From: Cladorhizidae sp. MBARI D1340-BT2
Taxonomy: Eukaryota; Porifera; Demospongiae; Poecilosclerida; Cladorhizidae
Assembly: GCA_028752905.1 (NCBI GenBank)
Contig: JAQNBH010000009.1
Coordinates: 28,323,976 to 28,387,975, forward strand
Reading direction: 5' to 3'
DNA: 64,000 nt
The notes under the pieces: generated by a model
Seen by the model: the letters and a program-made list of their open reading frames with translations, nothing else
What the model was told of the DNA's origin: nothing
Database searches by the model: none
Made by a program: the position numbers and the translations under genes
In this document: piece by piece, positions 53,957-64,000 of the stretch
How positions within the stretch are numbered: the stretch's first letter is position 1
Layout: each line of letters opens with the position of its first letter

Positions 53957-54510
53957 GTACTCCATTGGCAACAAGCCAAAAGCATAGCAAACGAAGAAAG
54001 GAAGCTGATAGAAACTATCGATTGAATGCTGAAAGAATGGTGAAACAATACAGTAAACGGAAACGCCATGCTGTTGAATCATTTGCTGTTGGGGATTTAG
54101 TCAGCATTCAAATCCTACGAATCGACAGAGCATCAACTGATTTTCGACGGATACCATGTGTAATAGTTGTTGTCTCTGGTACCAAGAGACCTGTGTATCG
54201 CCTACGTTGTCAATATGGGGTATTGAAAAACTGTGCTTATGATGGACAACTTGAGCGGTATTCTGGCAAAGTCGAGCTTTCACCAAATGACTGGAAAATG
54301 GAATCCTTTTTGTCTCTACGAGAAACTGCACTGCTCTTTAACCCTAAGAATGCCTATTATGGTAACTCATGTGGTTGCAAAGGTGGATGCAAAAACTCTC
54401 ATTGCTCTTGTAAGAAAGCCAGAAAGTTGTGCACCAAAAGATGTCATACTGGATTACCTTGCTTTAACAGTGACAAGAAAGGATTCCATGATGGTGTTGT
54501 TTGTGGGTAG
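53957..54510 (+). pseudogene. Ginger (plus) exon 7: basic region and CXC-like cluster
   Basis: The exon follows TTCTTCAG and encodes a basic helix (KHSKRRKEADRNYRLNAERM), VGDLVSIQILRIDRAS and a beta-rich stretch resembling a GPY/F or chromo-like fold. Then NSCGCKGGCKNSHCSCKKAR and LCTKRCHTG (about 54367-54460), a CXC/CRC-like cysteine-rich DNA- or zinc-binding motif. The frame ends at TAG 54508, possibly after a GTAGTG donor. Two imperfect tandem repeats of about 100 bases (54508-54690) follow before the protease. Confidence 0.75.
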
Positions 54511-54605
54511 TGCCATCACCAGAGCTACTGGCTTACCTGTGGAAAAAAAGTTGTCGATGATGTCAAACTTGTAGGTAGTTCTGTAAGTGGCCTGATAGTA
54601 GTGTT

Positions 54606-55290
54606 GTGGGTGGTACTGTCAGTAGAGCTACTAAAGACCAAAAAAATGTCGATGATGTTGAACTTCTAGATAGTTCTGTCAGTGATGATAGAAAGCCTGG
54701 ACTAGTTATTGTTGATCACTACCCTGATATACCAGTCCCACCAATGTGGATCCCAGACCTAGTGTTGTATAAAGAAGATCGTGACATGATTCTTAATGGA
54801 AACTGGTTAGTGGATTCCCATATGTATGCCTCTCAGAAACTTCTCAAAAAAGTACTTCTCTCCATCAATGGATTGCAACATACTACTGTGGTCTCTAATC
54901 TTAGCACTGACGTTATTCAGAGTCATGCAGTCTAGATTTTGAACAGTCAAAACAACCACTGGATCTGCATTGAGCTGAGCAAGGAAGATAATAGTGAAAT
55001 TAAGGTATATGATAGTCTTTACAATCGTTTGCCTCAATCAACTTCTGAACAGATAGCTGCACTTGTATTTTCAAGGAATAAAACGATCACAGCAAGGTTT
55101 ATGAACATTCAGCAGCAGACCAATGGTAATGACTGTGGAGTTTTTGCTATTGCTTGTGCAGTAGCCCTCTGTTATGGTGAAGATCCAGCCAAGGATATCT
55201 CCAAAATGAGATGTCACCTCGTAAATTGTTTCGAGTCACGTAAAATGCTACCTTTTCCTGGTAAAACTGTTACAAACCCCTCTCCGGCAA
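54606..55290 (+). pseudogene. C48 protease of the plus Ginger element
   Basis: The frame encodes WIPDLVLYKEDRDMILNGNW, then DSHMYASQKLLKK, a TAG at 54933-54935, NNHWICIELSK with catalytic His (54957-54959), VYDSLYN with Asp, and QQTNGNDCGVFAIACAVALC with catalytic Cys. Apart from the nonsense codon the domain is intact, with the canonical His-Asp-Cys set. In related polyproteins it could process the protein itself or SUMO conjugates. Confidence 0.85.
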
Positions 55291-55299
55291 TCGAACCAT

Positions 55300-55496
55300 T
55301 TCAAACAATCGAACTGTACTGCGTCTGCCGAATGCCATGGATCAAAAGTAGGATGGCAGAATGTTCAAAATGTGGGGAGTGGTACCATGACAAGTGCATC
55401 AAGATTCCCAGAGTTGTATTTCGATCAGAAGATATGGATTGGACACCCACAATACAAATCTCAGGTTTTAATTGCCCATGGGCTTGCAGTATATAA
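55300..55496 (+). pseudogene. PHD finger of the plus Ginger element
   Basis: The same frame as the protease ends in LYCVCRMPWIKSRMAECSKC, GEWYHDKCIKIP and NCPWACSI, a full Cys4-His-Cys3 PHD finger, followed by TAA at 55494. It likely reads histone tails. It is the best-preserved domain of this element. Confidence 0.85.
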
Positions 55497-55896
55497 TTAC
55501 AGTAATGTAAATTGTTTGAACATATATGTAAGCTTTAAGCACGATTCTCTAAGATATAATTTTATGCAAATCTTTTTATGAATGCTAAAAATAATTTTTT
55601 ACCCCAGTTCCAAATGAATAGCATACTCACATGGAAAATGAACAGACAGGTCAATAGGCAACATATAAAAAAGACGTTAGTCATAATTATGCACTTGAAA
55701 CAAGTCTTTCCTCAGATATTACTTATGAAAAGCAGCATAATGGGCCGTCCCCATTGATCATGACTCTTCAAAATTGAATGATGATACATACTTAATAATC
55801 TGCCTACCAAGTTTTGCAATGATCCTCCAAGACAGTCATACATACAAATACACAAACAGACATGAGCAGAAACAAAATCCTGCCATGCACGCTTGT
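55497..55896. other. Spacer before the duplicated block
   Basis: AT-rich sequence with no coding motif. It would contain the 3' end of the Ginger element and the border of the duplication. Confidence 0.4.
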
Positions 55897-55921
55897 GGCC
55901 ATCACCTCCCACATATCCATG

Positions 55922-56197
55922 TTATGCACATACAGAAATAAATGTCTGGACACCATGCCATATATAGTATGATTGCTTACCATATCTTGATTCATAGTGA
56001 ATCAAGTCCTTCTTCAGATCAGTGATAGTGTGAGAGTTCTCCGAAACTTGCTCCTTCAGATCAACGACATTTTGAGAGCTCTCTGAAAGTTCTTCCTTCA
56101 GATCAGTGACACTTTGAGAGCTCTCTAAAAGTTGCTTCTTCAGATCAACGATACTTTGAGAGTTCTTTGAAAGTTGCTCTTTCAGATCAATGAACAC
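55922..56197 (-). pseudogene. Coiled-coil repeat ORF, frameshifted (copy B)
   Basis: Same 91-residue frame as at 26-301, with the same extra base near 56193-56195 that cuts it from the upstream repeats. No difference in the protein is visible. Confidence 0.4.
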
Positions 56198-56336
56198 TTT
56201 GAGAGCTCTCTGAAAGTTCTTCCTTCAGATCAATGACACTTTGAGAGCTCTCTGAAAGTTCTTCCTTCAGATCAACGACACTTTGAGAGCTCTCTGAAAG
56301 TTGCTTCTATCAAGGACTCTTTGAGAGCTCTCCAAC
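56011..56336. repeat. 42-bp minisatellite (copy B)
   Basis: Same array as 115-440. Unit number is unchanged. Confidence 0.85.
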
Positions 56337-59306
56337 TCCACTATTGAAAAACTCAGATTAAACTGGTTCTTTGATCATCAGTATGAAGCTCACCTTCGAG
56401 TCGCTTTCGGTTTTCAGTAGCACAGTCACGTTTACGTTGCTCTGCCTATATCAAGTCCTATCACGAAAAGTGTGTCTTTTGGTTATTGTATACATCTATA
56501 ATCAGTGAGTTGACAGTTACATCATAAAAAATATGCATACACTCTGCATACATGTTGTTAAATGGAGCTGCTTACTATCAGTGACTGCTGGAAAAGAAGT
56601 ACTTAATTATAAAAACTAATTGTAATACAAGTGAAGAGTTAAAGAAATACTTAAGGGAGAGGAGCACCAGAAATAGATATCGTAAAAAAAGGTATTAGGT
56701 TGTACAGTTCATGAAATTATTTCTCTCTAACTGTTTTATCTTTTACATCCTGTTCTGCATACTGAGTTAATTTTTCCATCCTTGGTAAGTCATCTACAGA
56801 TCGTTCTAGATTTTGGGATCCTTTAGCTATAGTAGAGTAATTTCTTCGCAGTTGCATTTGTGATGGTTAGGCATTTGTAAAAGCAAGCTGTTCACACACA
56901 AAAATAAGCTGATTCCTACATATTTGGAGCTGGTTAGGGACCTGCTGTCCACACTGGCATAAGAATTGTTCCCTGGTAAGCCACAATAGTGGACTCACAC
57001 ATGTTTGTTCATATGCCAATCAGGCGCTACTGTTTTTGCTGTCTTGAACATGTCAGGAGAGAACAGTAAAGTTGAGCAGTAGCATCTGGATAAGCTGATG
57101 AGATGCCAGGAGGTAGCATATACATAGCCAAGTATACTGCTGAGACCATAGCTTTTTATGCTAGAATTGTTTGTTACACAGACTTTCTCGACAATCAACT
57201 TAAATTTACCCACTCAACATTCTGGCTAATGCTCTAGCCTTCATCAGGAACAATGAGATGCTAAGGCTCATACGAATCTTAGCATCTTATTATTCCTGAT
57301 TGAGGTTAGAAGGAATTTCAAATGAGCAAATTTAAGTTAATAATCTAGAAAGTTATATCTACAATGTCAACTGAGAATACTTTGAAAGCTACAATAGTTT
57401 TCGATTTAATTGATCATACATTGATATCTATACTGAATGGAATTTGAATTAGTTCTGAGACCATTCCAGTTGCAAGATATGGTCCTCCTCACTTCCCTCT
57501 ATGTAACCAGTTATTTTGTAAATTAATGTCACAGTTGACATTTCACTGTAAACCTTATCGTCTCTCATCACATGAAAAAGGGGAGAGTTTGAGAGAAGCA
57601 TTTTTGGTGAACAACAATACACAAATTCCAAAATGAATGTTTGTAAATATTGTTGACCAATGCTGAGGAGAGTTGTCTAGAAACAAATCTCACCAATGAT
57701 GAACTTTCATACAGCAAGTTAATATATAAATAAAACATGGATGAACACAATGTAATAGTACAAAATACTACGAGTAATATCTATATCTCTATGGATAATC
57801 AATTGGCTCTTTATGTGCATCTCCACTCTCTGCAGGAAAGCATTAAACTGCTCCAGGAAAGTCATAGCTCGGCAACTATTATAGCTATCAAGCAAGGTAG
57901 ACTCAGAATTGACCTCTCTTTACAATGCTTTCACTGCTCTAAGATCTCAACTAAGCTTGGATGTATGCATGGATTTCTTTTCCTTGATATTAACTGCTTT
58001 CACCTTCAGAATTATGCATTGCATGTCCTGAAGCTCGATCACAATCTTTCAAGCCTTGTTGACCAATTCTCCACTGTTGTTGGATGTCACTGTTATGCCA
58101 GCTCTAAACTATGGTTGATTTGCCTCTCATGTTTTATTTCACCAAAAGTTGTTTAGTATACATGTCGTTAACATCCATATGGTCGATTATGAAGTGCCGC
58201 TCTTGAAATAAATATCAGCTTATGAGCATGTGTAATAAGCTTCAACATTAGGGTAATGTGTTTCACAGAACATTGCAGCAGGAGTTTTACTAGCATAACC
58301 AGGCCTGTTTATAGCTGCAAATATCTGTAGCTGTCCACAATTTCCTAACGAGTATCTTGCTGCTCTTACGTTAGTTAGCTTCCAAACATCATAACCACAA
58401 TGGAGAAACCCTTAAGGCATGGTCAGATATGTTGAATATGTGCACAGCAATACAGGATATTTTTTGGGGGTAATTTTATTCCCAAGAGCACATCCTCACT
58501 CTATACCATATGGCAAGTGAGGTGATGAGAATGTAGAGCAAATATTTAACTATTGTGGCTATACTACTTTAAATTTATTCTAGTGCATGCAAACCCAAAT
58601 ACTTCAGAGTTAGGGCAACTCAAGACTTCTCAAGTTTGAGGCATCTTGTGGGAAAGTCTAAAACTTCCATTTGGTTCTCGTCTCACAAATGCCCAGACAT
58701 AAGAAAAGATCTAACTTTTTTGCGTGAGAACCATCACAGAAAGTAACATTAATAATCTCCTGCAAATTATGAATTTTGCGTCAAAATTATTCTTCTACCA
58801 GCCTTCTTTGGGTCCATGCAGCAACTTCCACTCTCTGCAATGTTTACTAACATAACACTTATTAGCTTTCTCTGTCACCAATCATGTCGCTGCCCATATC
58901 CATGGCAACCAATCATAGACCTAGGATTGCCTCATGTGTATGGTTAGGTATACGACCAAACAAACCAAAGTTTGGTGACAATATCATTAAACTTGCTCTG
59001 CAACCTGAGTTCTCCACAACTTTTGGGCTTACGATGGATTTTTCTCTATGGTAATGTTGATGACTGATATTAGACTGCTGCTATGAAGTAACATGCTTTG
59101 CACTTCAATAGGTCAACATCCCTAGTCCAATGTGGAGGGATGTCATATAGCATTCACTAGTCCGGCATGTTCTAGTCTAAGCAGAGAGTATGGCCAGACC
59201 TATTCAAAAGACAAAAATAGTTTTCCTTAATATCAATGTTGAGCTCAAGATCTGTGATATTATGAAGAACTGGATAAATTTAGCTTGAGTGGCAGTGGAA
59301 TGCAGT
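56337..59306. other. Gene-free stretch (copy B)
   Basis: Counterpart of 441-3409, including the doubtful 139-codon frame (57737-58156), which is identical in protein sequence to copy A. Confidence 0.4.
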
Positions 59307-60038
59307 ATAGGAGAGTGGATTGCCAATGATTTTATGTGGAGCTAAAAATAGCTGATGGTCTTCCACACTGCAGTTCAGTTATCGATGATTTTCAATTATT
59401 AGAACTCCATTTGTTGGAATAATTGGGCGGCTACAATACGTATGCAGCTTAATAAAATCAGGCAGATCATTCCTGAGAAGAAACTGACCTGCCAGCATTA
59501 GCTAGAGAGCTCCATTATAGCACCAGAATCAGAATGAGTTTCTGTCAGCTTTTATGGTGGGCCTGCATTGTCCAAGCATAGAATAGGGGGAGGATTGGTG
59601 TTGGGAAGTGATCTTAATTCCAATGCCCCACGATGATGGGGATGTGGAATATTCTTGTCATGAGGGCAATGGTATTAAGATAAACTACCACAAGCATAGA
59701 AAATCCCTCACATCATGGTGAAGGAACTGTTTCCATTAGTGATTGGGCAAGCTTTATGGGAAAAAATAGTGGTGGGCATAAGCAGCTAAATACTGGTGTA
59801 GCAGTGTTGTATATAATGGCCATCCTGATATTAGGTGGTAGAAAGGTTGTCAATGTGATGAACCTCATGAAAAGCCTGTTCTTCTTTTGCTCTAATATAA
59901 TCTGCTAATTATAAGCCAGCACATCCCTGGGAGAGAGAATAGAGCAGTGGATAATCTGTCCCAAAATGATGTAACATATTTCTGTGCCCGGTCCCTTCAG
60001 CCATCAGAGAACCTGATGTCATCTCACAAGAACTGTAA
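59307..60038 (+). pseudogene. DIRS-type RNase H relic (copy B)
   Basis: Counterpart of 3410-4140, with the same frame breaks. The GRSFLRR segment lies near 59460 and the HIPGREN segment near 59920. Confidence 0.65.
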
Positions 60039-60287
60039 GTAACTCTAGTATCTAGCTGGCCGAACTGGGCTAAAGAGAGGTGAAGAAACTTATTGATTAG
60101 GAATGGCCAAGGTCACATACTGCAGTAGTCCGTAAAAATACCAGGAATTTTATATTGCAGGGGGGCTTCAGGCAGTTCAGCAACAGAGACGGGGTGCCGT
60201 GCAGCTTCATGTCATAGATTGCTGGGTCAGGGTTAAACCATCATATCATCAAGTATACTTGTCATAAATCTGATTTCTCTACATCGC

Positions 60288-60959
60288 TGATGGCAAGAAA
60301 GACCACTTGGAGCTTGCCCATCAACATCTACAATACAGTCTGCAGGGAATCAAATGGTTGGAAGCATACCAAGGTTGGGAGAAATGACAGAAATTGCTCC
60401 TGATATTCTTATAAAGCTGAAAGGAGGTGGGGGGCCCACTCATACCATTGTACATCACACATTGGGATGCATGCTGCTTTAATCTCTGTTGCTTTCCAAG
60501 ATAAGGAGAAATGAAATGACAGTCTATCAGAAGCCTCTATGAACCAAAATGCCACTTGTCTTGCTCAACTATTGCAGTGGGGCATCCGTCCTGCCAGGAC
60601 ATCATAAGAATGACTATTACAGTCGAAGATAGACTATTTTCATCACGGAATCCAGCTCTTCATCGGGAAGAAAAAGTCAGATATCTGTCCAGTCAGGACT
60701 CTGCTTAACCTCTGGGTAAAAAAAGGCCCACTCTCTGTGTTTCGAGACAGCACATATCTGACAATTCAATGGTTAGTGGTTGAATGACGGTCCCCAGCCA
60801 AGGCCGGGTTAGATGCATCTGGGTACTGTAGACCCAAATGCATTCAACATATTGGGATCTACACTACAGTTCGGATAAGGGAAAACTTTGGATATATGAA
60901 AAGCAAGCAAGTCATTATAAACTTGACTCGGGTGTTTGAATAATTGCTAATATCATTAG
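60288..60959 (+). pseudogene. DIRS-type tyrosine recombinase relic (copy B)
   Basis: Counterpart of 4390-5060. One extra base in the CCTCTGGGTAAA stretch near 60712 differs from copy A and changes the frame between the SDICP and GPLSVF segments. Confidence 0.65.
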
Positions 60960-62518
60960 CGATTTTAGTCTGCAGGGCCATGGAATGTGAGCAGCTTACT
61001 TCCTGAAGGAGAAGCAGCTATATCCTCAGTAGCAGCCATGCTGTCTTATACGCATATTCATTCATTTACAGTATTTTTGTGTATATTTTATACGAGCAAT
61101 TGTTGTTGATTACTACATCCTGTACAATAACACTATTTACTAAAATGAGATGCAAGAGTTCTTTGCTTCATGCCTCTTTGTGCATGCCAGATGTCTCACT
61201 CCTTTAACAACCACCAGTGCTGTCTCGGAGGATTCAGAATTGCCTGCAACACTTGGTGGTCTATCTCATCACGCCAGTTTGCCTCTAGCAAATGGTGTGC
61301 TTCTGATACTCCTTCATGTAACTTTTCATGGAATTCCACTGAGACTGGATGCCTTGTCCCCTTTTCTGAATGAAATAGAAATATAGAGTGCTTCCAAGCT
61401 GGTCGTCTTTAGCAAGGCTCATGACATGACTTGAACTCTCCACTGACTATAAATGGTGCTGCTAACTGTCGAAGTTTGGTTTCATTGTTCATGATCTCGG
61501 TTATCGTTGCATTTCTACTGCCATACTCTTGTGAGAGTCTCAATTGGTTCCTTAAAATATCTTGCCAAGCACAGCCAACTAAGACTCATTAGATAAAACT
61601 GTGCTCTTCCTTTTTCAGACTTAGCGAACTGATTTGACTTTCACCTGCAAATCTCTAGCCCTCCCTAATGAAATCTCCCATTGATGATCATTACCATGCA
61701 ACTGAGTTTGAATAATCCGACATTCTGATACGTGAAAGTCTACTGTGCCACAGCTTCAGCATAGGGGCAGCCACAAGTCACAAAGAAGAGCATGGAAGAT
61801 TCAGTGATCTAGAAACCTGGAGTTTGCAGGAGCTTGGCATACATAGAGAACATTTATACCCTAAGAGAACAGCTAGCCAGTTACTCCAGGTTGCCAGTGT
61901 CATAAAGTACCGTAATTACATTTCAATATGAACTATGGGTACAATAGCTAATGATGGGGAATGGTGTGCAACAGTGATTGGTGGAAAGGAATGGAGGCAA
62001 TATGTTGCTTTACTGGTTGGGACAGATGCTGGGCCTCACAGCACCTCTAACTGTATTAGCACTTTGTTAATGAGGGGTTTAGTTTCTGATCCATCAGCCT
62101 GGCAAGTCCTACATGGCCCTGGCAGTTGAGGCACTAGCAAGAGGTAGGTAGAGTTATAACATCAAGAAAGAACACAAGTATTTACAGATATATTCGGTTG
62201 ATATGTTCTTTTTACTCATAACTTTCCTAAAATTGCCCATTGGCATCCTTAATAACTCTTAGAATGCGAAGGGAGTTACCCAGGTAATTTCCCCTGTACG
62301 CGGACACTGTTTATTGGAATCACCTGTTTTTTAAAATTACCTGATGTTTTTATTATAATTTTTTTTTGTTGTCTGTGGCTCGTTGAGGTGAGTGTTCATT
62401 GATATTCAGACTATCTCCTAACTTTCTACCTAACACGAGGCTAGAAGAATCTTTAGAGATGTCAAGACAAGTGAAGCTAGACTCCAAGTAAGATTATTAT
62501 GTGGATGAGCTAACAACC
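60960..62518. other. Gene-free stretch (copy B)
   Basis: Counterpart of 5061-6619. Short plus-strand frames at 61150-61386 and 61935-62129 recur with a few substitutions, including non-conservative ones, which gives no sign of coding constraint. Confidence 0.3.
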
Positions 62519-63189
62519 AGTTTGTTACATAGTGTGCTCGAAGTTAGTTTTAGCTAGATCATTTTTATAGCTAGCTAGCTAGTTGTATATAGGCTTTTTA
62601 GGTAGCGCTCAATGTAGCTAGCTGTAGGTCATCTTATAGCTAGCGCTCGAAGTAGACAGTTGTAGATCATATTTATATAGCTTAGCTAATTAGTAAAGTA
62701 AATAATTGTAGGTCATCTTTGGATAGCAAAGTTTCTAGCTCTCGAGGTATAGTAGTTTAGGCCATCTTTATATCTAACTAGCGCTTGAAGTGTATAGGCA
62801 GTTTTAGCTGATCTTTATAGCTAGCAAATTAGAAGTTGGCAGTTTTAGATTATCATTATAGCTAAGCTAGCGCTTTAAGTGTCTAGGCAGTTTTAGCTGA
62901 TCTTTAAATAGCTAGCAAATTAGCTAGCGCTTGAAGTTGGATTTAGATGATCATTATAGCTAGCAAATTAGCTAGCGCTTGAACTGTACAAGCAGTTTTA
63001 GCTGATTTTTATAGCTAGCAAATGAGCTAGCGCTTGAAGTTGGCAGTTTTAGATGATCATTATAGCTAGTGATTGAAGTTGGTAGTTTTAGATGATCATT
63101 ATAGCTAGCAAATTAGCTAGCGCTTGAAGAAGGCAGTTGTAGCTGATATATATATAGCCAGCAATAGCTAGCGCTGGAGGTAGCTAGTA
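62519..63189. repeat. GCTAGC/AGCGCT-rich minisatellite (copy B)
   Basis: Counterpart of 6620-7290, with the same number and order of units and only a few substitutions. Confidence 0.85.
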
Positions 63190-63502
63190 GACTGCCAAGC
63201 AAACCATGGTATTCTATAGCCAGTGCTAGTATATATTTCAGCTCAGCTAGCTTTGGGATGATCTAGCAACAATGCATTTATATTACATCTCCACTATAAA
63301 TATTATTCATAGTCATAGTTGTTTGCATACATAGGATTGGTAAAAGTTGTGCTACTGGAAGAAAAAACAATCAAGAAAAAGTGAAGGAAAAAAAGGGGAA
63401 AAAAGAGTTATGATGTGGATGGTAAGTGACACAGGACTAACTTTTGTGAGGTATAGTTCAAAGCCAGGTGTAATACATAAAGCTACTTTACAAATCTTAC
63501 AT

Positions 63503-64000
63503 CTAAATAAAGTTCTGACTTCCTTTTTTGCTGCTGCACAGGTAGCAAGCACACAGGGACCTTTTGCCATTGCTATTTGGGGGAAGGTAGTGCCTTCCTG
63601 TAAGTCTGGCTGGTTCAGCCACTGGATGATTGTGAAGGATGGACACTTCAAGCTGAGCTTCTGTCAGGCCTGCCTCCAGAAGAAATCCAACAGCAACCTT
63701 CACTAAGAAGGACTGGTGTGTTACTCTTCGGCCAGTCGAAGGTCTCCCTTTATATATCATGTATGCATTTACCAATGCCAGGTTGAGGAGATGAAAAGCT
63801 GCCCGTTTCCACCATTTCTGTGTCCTATGTTGGAAGGTATAGTAACTCATCAGCTGATTGGATTTGTCAACCCCACCCATGTGACTATTGTACTTGACAA
63901 TGGCTGCTGGCTTTATGACCTCCTCCATGCCAGTTGCTGACAGCCTTGTCCTCTTCCTCTTTGCTATAGTGCTATCATCGTGGATAGTACTCAGAATGGT
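63503..64000 (-). pseudogene. piggyBac transposase relic, C-terminal part (copy B)
   Basis: Counterpart of 7604-8101, cut by the window end. It retains MGGVDKSNQLMSYY (third catalytic Asp), the following WWKRAAFHLLNLALVNAYMI segment and the short CxxC tail. A few amino-acid changes relative to copy A (T to R in the YKG segment, I to T in the RL.GRH segment) and none that disrupt the frame in this part. Confidence 0.85.

Larger units (their letters stand above)
51132..55496 (+). mobile_element. Ginger-type DNA transposon relic with introns (plus)
   Basis: At least seven exons on the plus strand encode, in order, a conserved N-terminal segment, an H2C2 zinc-binding region, an integrase core, an integrase C-terminal region, a CXC-like cysteine cluster, a C48 protease and a PHD finger. 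Introns are 60-800 bases with GT..AG borders and mostly consistent phases. The domain order parallels the minus-strand element at 22027-28021, though the sequences differ strongly. Two nonsense codons (53073 and 54933) and an unclosed junction after exon 1 show that it is inactive. Terminal repeats were not located. Confidence 0.8.
55897..64000. repeat. Large direct duplication, right copy
   Basis: This is the second copy of bases 1-8101. It contains the same coiled-coil minisatellite, DIRS relic, GCTAGC-rich minisatellite and the beginning of the piggyBac relic. The upstream border is sharp from within this window only because base 1 is the window edge, so the homology could extend further left in copy A. 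The copy is cut by the window end inside the piggyBac relic. Confidence 0.97.

Noticed and set aside
1..64000. CRISPR array, bacterial defence or operon-type system
   Set aside because: The repeats are contiguous satellites without unique spacers, and all recognised proteins are eukaryotic transposon enzymes with introns.
1..64000. tRNA genes
   Set aside because: tRNA-Leu-like strings at 18408-18426, 20860-20878 and 43954-43971 are retroelement primer sites next to LTR ends. No cloverleaf or A and B box pair was seen around them.

Overview
This window looks like a repeat-rich intergenic region of an invertebrate metazoan genome, most plausibly an early-branching marine animal such as a sponge or cnidarian. 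The signs are AT-rich DNA, spliceosomal introns of roughly 60-300 bases with GT..AG borders, eukaryotic transposon families (piggyBac, hAT, Ginger, DIRS, LINE, Ty3/gypsy, Penelope-like), many micro- and minisatellites, and no bacterial features. The species cannot be named from sequence alone. I found no intact host gene and no RNA gene. Almost every recognisable protein is a decayed mobile-element enzyme, and most were found by reading broken frames rather than long ORFs.

Layout. Bases 1-8101 recur at 55897-64000 at about 99% identity with small indels, so the window is just longer than one 55.9 kb spacing of a direct duplication. The duplicated block holds a coiled-coil minisatellite ORF, a decayed DIRS-type retroelement (RNase H and tyrosine recombinase), a GCTAGC/AGCGCT-rich minisatellite and the 3' part of a piggyBac transposase. 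Bases 7604-9431 are the full piggyBac relic. Bases 9847-12908 are a hAT element with inverted ends, a TTF/DUF4371-type transposase relic and a nested Penelope-like reverse transcriptase fragment. Bases 15897-16660 are a palindromic repeat. Bases 17049-18118 are a second hAT relic and 18154-18350 a CCTA/CCCA microsatellite. Bases 18351-21298 are a minus-strand gypsy element with one LTR. Bases 22027-28021 are a minus-strand intron-containing Ginger-type element (H2C2, integrase, GPY/F-like, C48 protease, PHD) interrupted by a MITE.

The middle holds a relic of an FTSJ3/Spb1-type rRNA methyltransferase (30905-31243), a pogo/Tc5-like relic (31920-32473), a DDE transposase (34091-35614), a LINE (35940-37650), a relic of a COG0523/CobW GTPase (37917-38250), and a plus-strand gypsy element (38255-41720) with the unusual order protease-integrase-reverse transcriptase-RNase H. 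It is followed by a 32-bp minisatellite, a short hAT element with 8-bp target duplications (42557-43506), and a separate LTR plus protease fragment (43561-44282).

Bases 46390-49690 hold a diverged triplicated block whose minus strand carries small exon-like segments with conserved splice sites and matching phases. This is the best candidate for part of a real host gene. Bases 51132-55496 are a second, plus-strand Ginger-type element with at least seven exons, a CXC-like cysteine cluster, a C48 protease and a PHD finger, before the duplicated block begins again.

The elements are not a cooperating gene set. They are a layered, nested accumulation of insertions. The most informative points are the copia-like domain order shared by both gypsy elements, the two Ginger elements, the two decayed host-gene fragments, the exon triplication and the large duplication.
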